NCBI RefSeq assembly: GCF_022790535.1
Contig: NZ_LOHG01000013.1
Span: 59,960-123,959, forward strand
Direction: 5' to 3'
DNA length: 64,000 bases
DNA from: Pseudomonas maioricensis
Lineage (GTDB): Bacteria > Pseudomonadota > Gammaproteobacteria > Pseudomonadales > Pseudomonadaceae
The translations under genes and the position numbers were made by a program. Under the pieces are notes generated by a model. That model had not been told where the DNA came from and ran no database searches. It saw only the letters and a list, made by a program, of their open reading frames with translations. This document shows, piece after piece, positions 16,235 through 24,198 of this stretch; positions within the stretch are counted from its first letter, which is position 1, and the number at the start of each line of letters is the position of its first letter.

Positions 16235-17908
16235 ATGAGGCAGCTATATACAATGGCGCTGTTGATGTTGGGCTTGTCGGCCTGCTCTGTAGATGAGGTT
16301 TCAAGGCCTGAGGCACCGGTTCAATCTTTCCCGGTAAGCATTTCAGATCAGCAGCGCGTCGATAATTTAAACGCGCGGTACCAGAGTACTGTTGAAGACT
16401 GTGCAGAAGGCACGCCCGCCTATTATTGTTCGGGCGTCATGCTGCGCACAGTAACCTACAGTGCAAGCTATCCATTCTGGACCCATAGCCCGGGCGCCAG
16501 GGAGTTAGGGTCGCTCACGTTTTCCTACATTCGCAAGGATATTGGAAGTAATGGGTCAGATATAGGCAGCGGTTTCATCTTCACTGATCAGGAAACGGCC
16601 ATGGCGCAGAATAAAGCGCCGATTGTAAGATGCATCTATCCGTTTATGGCTGGGACGCAAGGTATGGGGCGCCCGGGTTTTGGCTGCGGTTTTGTGCCGA
16701 ATCTAGCGAAGCAGGAAAATGATCTTAGTACCTGTCGAACACTGAGCACTCCAGCAACCACTGCTGCATTGTGGTTGGCAAACTTTCGTCTGTATGGCTC
16801 GAATGTTCATAAGCAATGTTCGTTGAGCTCAATGATAGCCAGCCAATTCAAGGCTAGCCTGGAAGCGCACAACGGCGTCGATGCCGCACATACGGTTACC
16901 CGCAATGAGTTGCTGATAGGTACGTGGCGCGAAGAAACGCCGGAGCAGCTGCCCATTGAGGCGTTTTTTTACAACGGCGCCACCGGCGGGCTGCTCAATG
17001 TGCATGCCTTACGTCGAGCCTATTACATTAAAACTTCGCAGCGCTTGCCGATTGTCAGAGTGAACTTCTCAGCAGCAGACCGAAATATTTTCAGTTGGAA
17101 TGAGGCGGATCAGGTCGACGGCTGGGAGGTGGCGGATCGGTTGAATGCCCGTTACAACGACACCGCCTATGACTGCGAGGGGAAAGCAGCCTTTTACTGT
17201 AAGGGCGTGATGGCCAGACTGACGGGGTATGGACCCGATTATCATTCCTGGAACCCCAACCCCGCGGGCAGTACCGATGTTTCCTTTAGCTACTTACGGA
17301 AGGACCTCAAGTTCATGCATGCAATTTTTTCAGGGTTGATTGAGCAGGGTTATATATTCAAACAAGCTAATTATTTCGGTCAAAACGGTATTTACCCTCT
17401 CCAGGTTTTATGTTCATTCCCTTATGACGCGGTATCGGCGAGTCGATACGGGGAAGGCTGCGGCCCTTCACATTTATTTCCCGTGGACAGTCGCCCCTGT
17501 GATGAACAAGGCATTACTACGCTCGCTGCGTGGCGGACCCACTTTAATCTCTATCCGCCTGTAAATTACAACCGATACAGTCACCAGTGCGGGTTTAAAG
17601 CTGATCAACCTGGTTTTGCTCTGAGTCTGATGGCCCGGGAAAACCCTCAGGCAGAATGGAGTCTTTTGGCTCATAACGAAATTCTAATTGATCGGTGGCC
17701 GCAAAATATTCCCACACAACTTCCAATCGAGGCATTTTTCTATATATACGATCAAGCCAAGGCGGTAGGCCTTGAAGGTGCTAAGTTCATACAACGGGAT
17801 TATTTCAGTCAGAGTCGCATTACGGCCCCGGTGATCAGCGTCGCCTTCAAAACGGGAGGGGACAACATTTTTAGCTATCACCCGAGTGATCAAGCTGCTG
17901 GACTATAG
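16235..17908 (+). CDS. Halovibrin (HvnA)-like lipoprotein, two tandem copies of the domain
   Basis: A 557-residue exported protein with signal peptide and lipobox LGLSAC, starting at ATG 16235 after the ribosome site CGGAGG. Two homologous modules follow: about 40-287 and 293-557. Matching landmarks are VDNLNARY/VADRLNARY, YYCSGVM/FYCKGVM, FSYIRKD/FSYLRKD, RCIYPF/LCSFPY, HKQCSL/SHQCGF, RNELLIGTW/HNEILIDRW, QLPIEAFFY in both, and NIFSWNEADQ/NIFSYHPSDQ. I recognise the pattern from proteins named halovibrin HvnA in pseudomonads and vibrios; vibrio halovibrin was reported as a secreted ADP-ribosyltransferase, but I cannot identify an ADP-ribosyltransferase active site here. Codons such as AGG, CTA, ATA and TTA are commoner than in the neighbours, suggesting acquisition. 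Confidence 0.65.
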   Translation: MRQLYTMALLMLGLSACSVDEVSRPEAPVQSFPVSISDQQRVDNLNARYQSTVEDCAEGTPAYYCSGVMLRTVTYSASYPFWTHSPGARELGSLTFSYIRKDIGSNGSDIGSGFIFTDQETAMAQNKAPIVRCIYPFMAGTQGMGRPGFGCGFVPNLAKQENDLSTCRTLSTPATTAALWLANFRLYGSNVHKQCSLSSMIASQFKASLEAHNGVDAAHTVTRNELLIGTWREETPEQLPIEAFFYNGATGGLLNVHALRRAYYIKTSQRLPIVRVNFSAADRNIFSWNEADQVDGWEVADRLNARYNDTAYDCEGKAAFYCKGVMARLTGYGPDYHSWNPNPAGSTDVSFSYLRKDLKFMHAIFSGLIEQGYIFKQANYFGQNGIYPLQVLCSFPYDAVSASRYGEGCGPSHLFPVDSRPCDEQGITTLAAWRTHFNLYPPVNYNRYSHQCGFKADQPGFALSLMARENPQAEWSLLAHNEILIDRWPQNIPTQLPIEAFFYIYDQAKAVGLEGAKFIQRDYFSQSRITAPVISVAFKTGGDNIFSYHPSDQAAGL

Positions 17909-17915
17909 CAATCGG

Positions 17916-17946
17916 CCGTGGAGCCTGGCGTTTCCTGGCTCCACGG
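17916..17946. terminator. Hairpin between convergent halovibrin-like and holA genes
   Basis: Perfect 10-base stem CCGTGGAGCC / GGCTCCACGG around an 11-base loop, placed between two converging genes. No T tract follows on either strand, so termination is plausible from position but not proven. Confidence 0.45.
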
Positions 17947-17968
17947 TCCAGATTGAGTCTGCTGAGTG

Positions 17969-19006
17969 TTATTCGGCAGGCAACGCCAGCCGCTGCCCCG
18001 CCATCAGCAACGATAACCGACTCAAGCTGCTCCACGGCGAGTCTACCGCTTGGCCTTTGATCTGCGCATCAATGCGTTGCGCATCCATGAGCAGTTCTGC
18101 CCAGCGTTTGGCAGAGTAGCGCTGCAGTGCTTTGCTCATTAGCGGTTTGCGTTTGTCCCAGATGGGCGGGCGGGCTGAGCTGAAGGCTTTGTCCAGGGGC
18201 ATACCCTGACTGAATTGCAGTGCAAGGTTGGCCAACACCCGCAGCTCGCGAGAGAGCGCCCAAAGGATGACCGGCGGCTCGACGCCTTCGCCACGTAGCC
18301 CCTCAAGCATTCTTAAAGCATGAGAAGCTTCGCCGTTGAGAATGGCATCGGTCAGCCCGAAGACGTCGAAACGCGCGCTATCGGCCACCGCGGCCTGAAC
18401 GGTTTCGACCGTAATCTGACCTTCTTCGGCCATCAGCTTGAGCTTTTCGATTTCCTGCGCTGCTGCCAGCAGATTACCTTCCACCCGAGCGGCTATCAGC
18501 TCAACGGCATCTTGAGTTGCGCTCAGACCCGAGTGAGACAAGCGCTGGCGAATCCACTGTGGCAACTGCCCAGCGTCCACTGGCCAGATTTGCACGAACT
18601 GAGTCTGCGTGCCGTCGATCAGCGCCTTGCCCCATTTGGTTTTCTGCGAGCTGCCATCAAGCTTGGGCAAACTGATCAGCAGTAACGTGTCTTCCGCCGG
18701 GCGTGAGCAGTATTCCATGAGCGCTGCGGCACCTTTGTCGCCAGGCTTGCCGGAAGGCAGGCGCAACTCCAGCAGGCGACGTTCGGCGAAAAGCGACATG
18801 CTCGCACCGGCTTGCAGCAGCGTGCCCCAGTCGAAACTGGAGTCGGCACTAAAGACCTGACGTTCATCAAACCCTTGCTGCCTTGCGGCGGCACGAATGG
18901 CGTCGGCGGCCTCCTGGCACAGCAACGGGTCATCGCCACTTATCACGTAAACAGGCGACAGGTTGCCTTGCAGGTGTTTGCTGAGTTGGGCGGGTGCGAG
19001 TTTCAT
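17969..19006 (-). CDS. holA: DNA polymerase III delta subunit
   Basis: Clamp-loader subunit that opens the beta sliding clamp during replication. The 345-residue protein starts MKLAPAQLSKHLQGNLSPVYVISGDDPLL, the typical HolA N terminus, followed by the AAA+-like fold (LLISLPKLDGSSQKTKWGKAL) and a C-terminal helical collar (about 215-340). Length fits the family (about 340). It is the last gene of leuS-lptE-holA on the - strand, the order found across gammaproteobacteria, but a 235-base gap containing a REPIN separates it from lptE. Confidence 0.94.
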   Translation of the reverse strand: MKLAPAQLSKHLQGNLSPVYVISGDDPLLCQEAADAIRAAARQQGFDERQVFSADSSFDWGTLLQAGASMSLFAERRLLELRLPSGKPGDKGAAALMEYCSRPAEDTLLLISLPKLDGSSQKTKWGKALIDGTQTQFVQIWPVDAGQLPQWIRQRLSHSGLSATQDAVELIAARVEGNLLAAAQEIEKLKLMAEEGQITVETVQAAVADSARFDVFGLTDAILNGEASHALRMLEGLRGEGVEPPVILWALSRELRVLANLALQFSQGMPLDKAFSSARPPIWDKRKPLMSKALQRYSAKRWAELLMDAQRIDAQIKGQAVDSPWSSLSRLSLLMAGQRLALPAE

Positions 19007-19062
19007 ATTAGATTCCCCGGTGGCCCTGACGCCGCGCCTTCAAGCAGCAAACACCGAATCTT

Positions 19063-19150
19063 TGTAGGAGTGAGCTTGCTCGCGATTCTGTCTACCCGTC
19101 GCAGAAGTACTGACGGAGCTAACGCTATCGCGAGCAAGCTCACTCCTACA
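19063..19150. repeat. REPIN-type inverted repeat
   Basis: Arms TGTAGGAGTGAGCTTGCTCG and CGAGCAAGCTCACTCCTACA with a central spacer of about 48 bases, between lptE and holA on the same strand. It would be transcribed in any leuS-lptE-holA message. The rest of the 235-base gap shows a GGGGCC/GGCCCC hairpin near 19210-19232 just after lptE. Confidence 0.9.
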
Positions 19151-19241
19151 GAAAAAATGCGATTCAATTGAGATGTTTGCATTTTTGTAGATGGCGACTG
19201 AAGAACGCGAGGGGCCAGCAAAGTACCGGCCCCCAACATTT

Positions 19242-19847
19242 TTAGCGAGAAGGGATTTCGATTGGCGACTGTTGTGGTGTTTCGTCGCGAATACGTTGTG
19301 CAGCTTCCAGCGCATCAGCTTCCGCCTTGGCTACTGCGTCGGCTTTGGCCTGCAGTTCGTCCAGTTGTGCCGGGGTCAGTTGCTGCAGTTGGGCCATCAG
19401 GTTCTGTATCAGGTCGCTGCGCATTTCGTTGCGAACCTGCACGGCCTGCAGGTCAGAACCGATCAGGTTGTTGCCGTCATGCACGTAGATCTTTTCGATC
19501 TGGACCTTGCGCTTCAACAGCTGACGATTCTGGCTGCCGTTGATTTCGTAGTTGAGCGTGGTATTCAGGGTGTACTCGGTTGCACGCCCCGCGCCTCCCG
19601 AGCTCGCCGTACGCTGAGTTTCCTGTTCGTCGAGAATAACCAGCTTGTACGGAGCGCCGGTGTAGATCTTCACGTCATTGCCTTCCAGAACCTGACGCAG
19701 CTGCACAACGGTTTTACCGTAGGCATCGCGCGCACTAAGGTCCAGTTCCTTGATGGACAGCTGGTTTTCGCCGGTACCACGCAGCTGGAAACCACAGGCG
19801 CTCAACAATACGGCGAGGCCCATAACCAGCAAATTGCGTTTGATCAT
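19242..19847 (-). CDS. lptE: LPS-assembly lipoprotein LptE
   Basis: Outer-membrane lipoprotein that plugs and helps assemble the LptD lipopolysaccharide translocon. I use ATG 19847, giving 201 residues beginning MIKRNLLVMGLAVLLSACGFQLRG, with lipobox LSAC followed directly by the conserved GFQLRG. The remaining frame upstream (to 19937) lacks family resemblance. Later segments VVQLRQVLEG and EYTLNTTLNYEING fit the family. The C terminus is Gln/Ala-rich and charged (QLQQLTPAQLDELQAKADAV), longer than in E. coli. It lies 89 bases after leuS. Confidence 0.92.
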   Translation of the reverse strand: MIKRNLLVMGLAVLLSACGFQLRGTGENQLSIKELDLSARDAYGKTVVQLRQVLEGNDVKIYTGAPYKLVILDEQETQRTASSGGAGRATEYTLNTTLNYEINGSQNRQLLKRKVQIEKIYVHDGNNLIGSDLQAVQVRNEMRSDLIQNLMAQLQQLTPAQLDELQAKADAVAKAEADALEAAQRIRDETPQQSPIEIPSR

Positions 19848-19936
19848 CTTGATGCTCCCCTTGAAACCGTTTGGGTCGACTCTGCGAACCCAGGAAATAT
19901 GTTCAGCGCCCGCGGATGGTCGGGCGCCTGATCCCA

Positions 19937-22543
19937 TCAGCTTGCGACGATATTGACCAGTTTGCCGGGTACCACGATCACTTTACGGATCGTCAGGCCA
20001 TCGATGAAACGCAGTACGTTTTCGTTGGTCCGGGCAGCGGCTTCGACTTCTTCGCGGGTAGCACTGGCAGGCATTTCGATCTGGCCGCGCAGTTTACCGT
20101 TAACCTGGATGACCAGCTGCAAGCTGTCTTGAATCAATGCAGTCTGGTCCAGAACCGGCCAGCCAGCGTCGATGATCGGCGTGTTATGACCCAATTCACT
20201 CCAGAGTTCGTGGCTGATGTGCGGCGTGATCGGAGCCAGCAACAATGCAACTGTTTCCAGACCTTCCTGCAGCAGCGCGCGATCCTGAACTGAGGCCTGT
20301 GGTGCTTTTTCCAGCACGTTCATCAGCGTCATTACCTGCGCGATGGCCGTGTTGAATTTGTGGTGCTGACCGACATCCTGGCTGGCTTGCTTGATTGCCT
20401 GATGGATGGCACGGCGAATGACTTTCTGATCGTCGTTCAGCGAAGCGATATCCAGCGCGGCTGGCAGCCCTTGCGTCACGTGGCTTTGCGCCAGACGCCA
20501 GACGCGACGCAGGAAGCGATGCGAGCCTTCAACGCCGGAGTCAGACCACTCCAGGCTCATGTCAGGCGGCGATGCGAACATCATGAACAGGCGGCAGGTA
20601 TCTGCGCCGTACTGATCGATCATCGACTGAGGGTCAACGCCATTGTTCTTCGACTTGGCCATCTTCTCGGTGCCACCAATCTCGACCGGCAAGCCGTCGC
20701 TGATCAGTTTGGCGCCAATGATCTTGGCTTTGCTGTCGCGCTCAAGTTCGACATCGGCCGGGTTGAACCACGTCTTGCTGCCGTTGGCTTCGAGACGATA
20801 GTAGGTTTCGGCGATAACCATGCCTTGAGTCAGCAGGTTCTTGAACGGCTCGTTCGAGGTCACCAGGCCTTCGTCGCGCATCAGCTTGTGGAAGAAGCGC
20901 GCATACAGAAGGTGAAGGATTGCGTGTTCGATACCGCCAATATATTGATCAACCGGCAGCCAGTGGTTGGCTGCAACAGGATCAACCATTCCGCCTTCAT
21001 AGTGTGGCGAGGCGTAACGGGCAAAGTACCAGGACGACTCCACGAAGGTGTCCATGGTGTCGGTTTCGCGCTTGGCTGGTGCGCCGCATTTCGGGCAGCT
21101 GCACTCGTAGAACTCAGGCATGCGCGCCAATGGCGAGCCAGCGCCGTCCGGTACAACGTCTTCAGGCAGTACAACCGGCAACTGATCTTCAGGGACCGGT
21201 ACATCGCCGCAGGTGTTGCAATGCACGATCGGGATCGGGCAGCCCCAGTAACGCTGACGGCTGATGCCCCAGTCGCGCAGGCGGAATTGGGTGCGTGATT
21301 GACCGAGGCTCTTCCTGGTCAGTGCCGCTTCCATGGCGTCGAATGCGCCAGCGAAGTCCAGGCCATCGAACTCGCCGGAATTGATCAGCGTGCCGTGCTC
21401 GTTGTACGCGGCTTGCCATGGCGCAGGTGTTTCATCGCCAGCGCTGGTGCGTACGACCGGTTTGATGGGCAGGTTATATTTGACCGCGAACTCGAAATCA
21501 CGCTCGTCGTGGGCCGGTACTGCCATTACCGCGCCGTCGCCGTAATGCATCAGCACGTAGTTGGCGACCCAGACTGGCAGTTTTTCGCCCGTCAGCGGGT
21601 GCTCCACGAACAGCGAAGTCGGCAGGCCTTTTTTCTCTTGGGTGGCGACGTCCGCTTCGGCAACGCTGCCGCTTTTGCATTCGTCGATGAAGGCTTGTAG
21701 CTGCGGGTCGGTCTGGGCAGCCAGAGTCGCCAGTGGATGCTCGGCAGCCACGGCAACGTAAGTCGCGCCCATCAGGGTGTCAGCACGAGTGGTGAAGACT
21801 TTCAGTGCACCGGCTTCACCAATGGACGCCTGGTCGTACGGGAACTGCACTTCCATGCCACGGGATTTACCAATCCAGTTACGTTGCATGGTTTTGACCT
21901 GCTCGGGCCAGCCCGGCAGTTCGTCGAGACTCTCCAGCAGCTCATCCGCGTACGCGGTGATCTTGAAGTAGTACATCGGGATTTCACGCTTCTCGATGAC
22001 CGCGCCAGACCGCCAGCCGCGACCATCGATGACTTGTTCGTTGGCCAGAACGGTCTGGTCAACAGGGTCCCAGTTCACGGTGCCGTTCTTGCGATAGATC
22101 ACGCCTTTTTCGAAGAGGCGGGTGAACAGCCACTGTTCCCAGCGATAGTAATCAGGCTTGCAGGTGGTGACTTCCCGGGACCAATCGACCGCCAGTCCCA
22201 GGCTGCGCAGCTGGGTTTTCATGTAGGCGATGTTTTCGTAGGTCCACTTGGCCGGCGCGACGTTGTTTTTCATCGCGGCGTTTTCCGCCGGCATGCCGAA
22301 TGCGTCCCAGCCCATTGGCTGCAGAACGTTCTTGCCTTGCATGCGCTGGTAGCGGGCGATCACGTCACCGATGGTGTAGTTGCGCACGTGACCCATATGC
22401 AGCTTGCCGCTAGGGTAAGGAAACATCGACAGGCAATAGAAGGTGTCCTTGCCTGGCTGTTCACTGACTTCAAAAGACTTTTGCTCGTCCCAGAAGGTTT
22501 GGGCGGCGGCTTCGATTTCACGGGGCTGATAGAGTTCGTGCAT
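19937..22543 (-). CDS. leuS: Leucyl-tRNA synthetase
   Basis: Class I aminoacyl-tRNA synthetase charging tRNA-Leu, 868 residues as in other gammaproteobacteria. The ATP-binding signatures are HMGH (PSGKLHMGHVRNYTIGD) and the KMSKS loop, here KMAKS. The CP1 editing domain contains the TTRADTLMGATYVAVAAEHPL region (conserved Thr-rich site), and there is a zinc-like cysteine set in CNTCG and CSCPKCG. The C-terminal anticodon-binding and tail domains are complete. It heads the leuS-lptE-holA run. Confidence 0.97.
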   Translation of the reverse strand: MHELYQPREIEAAAQTFWDEQKSFEVSEQPGKDTFYCLSMFPYPSGKLHMGHVRNYTIGDVIARYQRMQGKNVLQPMGWDAFGMPAENAAMKNNVAPAKWTYENIAYMKTQLRSLGLAVDWSREVTTCKPDYYRWEQWLFTRLFEKGVIYRKNGTVNWDPVDQTVLANEQVIDGRGWRSGAVIEKREIPMYYFKITAYADELLESLDELPGWPEQVKTMQRNWIGKSRGMEVQFPYDQASIGEAGALKVFTTRADTLMGATYVAVAAEHPLATLAAQTDPQLQAFIDECKSGSVAEADVATQEKKGLPTSLFVEHPLTGEKLPVWVANYVLMHYGDGAVMAVPAHDERDFEFAVKYNLPIKPVVRTSAGDETPAPWQAAYNEHGTLINSGEFDGLDFAGAFDAMEAALTRKSLGQSRTQFRLRDWGISRQRYWGCPIPIVHCNTCGDVPVPEDQLPVVLPEDVVPDGAGSPLARMPEFYECSCPKCGAPAKRETDTMDTFVESSWYFARYASPHYEGGMVDPVAANHWLPVDQYIGGIEHAILHLLYARFFHKLMRDEGLVTSNEPFKNLLTQGMVIAETYYRLEANGSKTWFNPADVELERDSKAKIIGAKLISDGLPVEIGGTEKMAKSKNNGVDPQSMIDQYGADTCRLFMMFASPPDMSLEWSDSGVEGSHRFLRRVWRLAQSHVTQGLPAALDIASLNDDQKVIRRAIHQAIKQASQDVGQHHKFNTAIAQVMTLMNVLEKAPQASVQDRALLQEGLETVALLLAPITPHISHELWSELGHNTPIIDAGWPVLDQTALIQDSLQLVIQVNGKLRGQIEMPASATREEVEAAARTNENVLRFIDGLTIRKVIVVPGKLVNIVAS

Positions 22544-22857
22544 GGCTACTTTTTACTAAAGATTGGTGACCCTTGACCTCTTCGTTGCTTCGCCGAGTCA
22601 GGTCGGCACCGCTTGCCGGACAAAGGAAACTGCCTGTGCGGTGCTTTCGTGCTCACGCGAGCGGAAGTGGAATTACAGGAAGCGCCGTAGCATACATGAG
22701 CGCCGACTATCGAGGGAAACCCTGATTGCGTGGCTCATTGCTCTCAAGGACCTGTTGCGCAGCACCCAGCCGCCGTTTGTCGCAGCAATGCACCGGTTTT
22801 GACAGTGGCGCTAAGCTCAATGACGAGGGTATGTTTTATCTTCGATGAGGTGAGCGG
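22544..22857. other. Intergenic region between divergent leuS and a hypothetical gene
   Basis: About 314 bases with no convincing ORF, REP element or hairpin terminator. It should hold the promoters for leuS (- strand) and the gene at 22858 (+ strand); I cannot point to a clear -35/-10 pair. Confidence 0.6.
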
Positions 22858-23229
22858 ATGACAGAGCTGCAGCACACAGCAACACCCCCCGAGCTGTACG
22901 AACGTTTGATTAATCGGCTGGGCCTTGCTCTGGAAACGGCAGATATTGCAGTGCGACTTCGTCACGAGTGGCCTGAGGAGCTGGAGCTTCGTGGCTTGAG
23001 TCGTGCCGAGTTCGATCTGATTGAAGCCTACTTAAACAACGGTGCCGTTGCGGCAGGTGGTGAGGTGACTCCTGATGGAAAAAGCGGTTTCATCGTTTCA
23101 CGAGAGCCCGTGGGGTCGGTATCGATGCCGTCGCATTCAGCCAAGGTCATCTGGCTGAAGGATAAAAAGCACGCCATGACCCTGGCGAAGTTGAACCGTC
23201 ACAGCTCGAGTAATTTTTTCAGGCGTTAA
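22858..23229 (+). CDS. Conserved-looking hypothetical protein, 123 aa
   Basis: I do not recognise this protein. It is 123 residues, cytoplasmic by appearance, with no signal peptide or membrane segment. The first 65 residues look helical (ELYERLINRLGLALETADIA, then LRGLSRAEFDLIEAYLNNGA); a Gly-rich turn and a basic, beta-like C-terminal half follow (SAKVIWLKDKKHAMTLAKLN). A GATGAGGTGAG ribosome site precedes the ATG. Codon use matches its neighbours. It is divergent from leuS and followed 85 bases later by a ydcF-like gene, with which it may be cotranscribed. Confidence 0.75.
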   Translation: MTELQHTATPPELYERLINRLGLALETADIAVRLRHEWPEELELRGLSRAEFDLIEAYLNNGAVAAGGEVTPDGKSGFIVSREPVGSVSMPSHSAKVIWLKDKKHAMTLAKLNRHSSSNFFRR

Positions 23230-23314
23230 CCTTCGCAGGCTGCGGGCCTGCATCATAAGCATTGTTGCTTAGCGTCAATCCTTCTAGGCTTCGGGCATCT
23301 TCTGGAGATGCCCG

Positions 23315-24076
23315 ATGCCTGTCCGCTATTTTTTCAAAGCTCTTTTTCTCCCACCCGGTATTTTCTTCGTCCTTTTGCTACTGGCGTTTTATGTGCGCCG
23401 TGCCCGGCCGCGTCTGGCTGCAGTATGTTTTGCGATTGGCCTCGGCGGGCTGTGGCTGATGAGCTTGCCTGTAGTCGTAGAGACCGCTGCCCGCAGTATC
23501 GAGCAGGTACCGCCGCTCGCGCGCAGCGAGTGGGCGACCCTCGCGCAGAAGGCCGACGCGATTGTGATTCTCGGGTCGGGGCGCGAACGTAATGACCCGA
23601 GTTGGGGGGCTGACATCCCGACAGGCGTGGCCCTTGAGCGCATGCGCTACGCAGCAAGGCTCGCCAAGGCTTCAGGCCTGCCGATCCTGACAACCGGTGG
23701 CTTGCATTACGGGGAGTCGCCGAGTGAGGCGGCCATTATGGCGGAGTCTCTGGAAAACGATTTTGGCGTACAGGTGCACTGGCAAGAGGGCTTGAGTCGC
23801 ACGACCTGGGAGAACGCAACGATGACAGCTGCCATCTTGCAGCCGTTGGGTATCAAACGGGTGGTGCTTGTAACGCAGGGCTGGCACATGCCGCGTTCAA
23901 AATGGAGCTTTGAAAAGGCCGGATTTACGGTGGTTGGGGCGCCCGTTGGTTTTTTGAGTGCCGACAACGCCCGCGTGTTTGGTGGCTGGCTGCCGGAAAG
24001 CCGGGCGATCTGGCAAAGCGGGCAGTTGCTTAATGAAGCGGCGGGGTTGCTGGTTTATCCGTGGGTGTACCGGTAA
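23315..24076 (+). CDS. YdcF/ElyC family (DUF218) membrane protein
   Basis: A 253-residue protein with two N-terminal membrane helices (PPGIFFVLLLLAFYVRR and AAVCFAIGLGGLWLMSLPVV) and a C-terminal DUF218 domain: ADAIVILGSGRE, LERMRYAARLAKASGLPILTTGG, SEAAIMAESL, RTTWENATMTA and VTQGWHMPRS. E. coli ElyC, with the same architecture, is needed for envelope integrity and undecaprenyl phosphate use; the same role is inferred. ATG 23315 is preceded by CTGGAG at good spacing. A REPIN begins 2 bases after the stop. Confidence 0.88.
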   Translation: MPVRYFFKALFLPPGIFFVLLLLAFYVRRARPRLAAVCFAIGLGGLWLMSLPVVVETAARSIEQVPPLARSEWATLAQKADAIVILGSGRERNDPSWGADIPTGVALERMRYAARLAKASGLPILTTGGLHYGESPSEAAIMAESLENDFGVQVHWQEGLSRTTWENATMTAAILQPLGIKRVVLVTQGWHMPRSKWSFEKAGFTVVGAPVGFLSADNARVFGGWLPESRAIWQSGQLLNEAAGLLVYPWVYR

Positions 24077-24078
24077 TT

Positions 24079-24167
24079 TGTGGGAGCCGAGCTTGCTCGC
24101 AATAAGGCTCAGGTAATTTACCTGCTAAATCTCGGTGCCCTTATCGCGAGCAAGCTCGGCTCCCACA
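24079..24167. repeat. REPIN-type inverted repeat
   Basis: Arms TGTGGGAGCCGAGCTTGCTC and GAGCAAGCTCGGCTCCCACA surround a spacer of about 49 bases, between the convergent ydcF-like and lnt genes. Confidence 0.9.
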
Positions 24168-24198
24168 TAGACTGCATTTTTCCGTAGGAGCGGTGTTG

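Noticed and set aside
20360..22576. Several long + strand frames opposite leuS
   Set aside because: All overlap the complete leucyl-tRNA synthetase gene and show no family motifs or ribosome sites.
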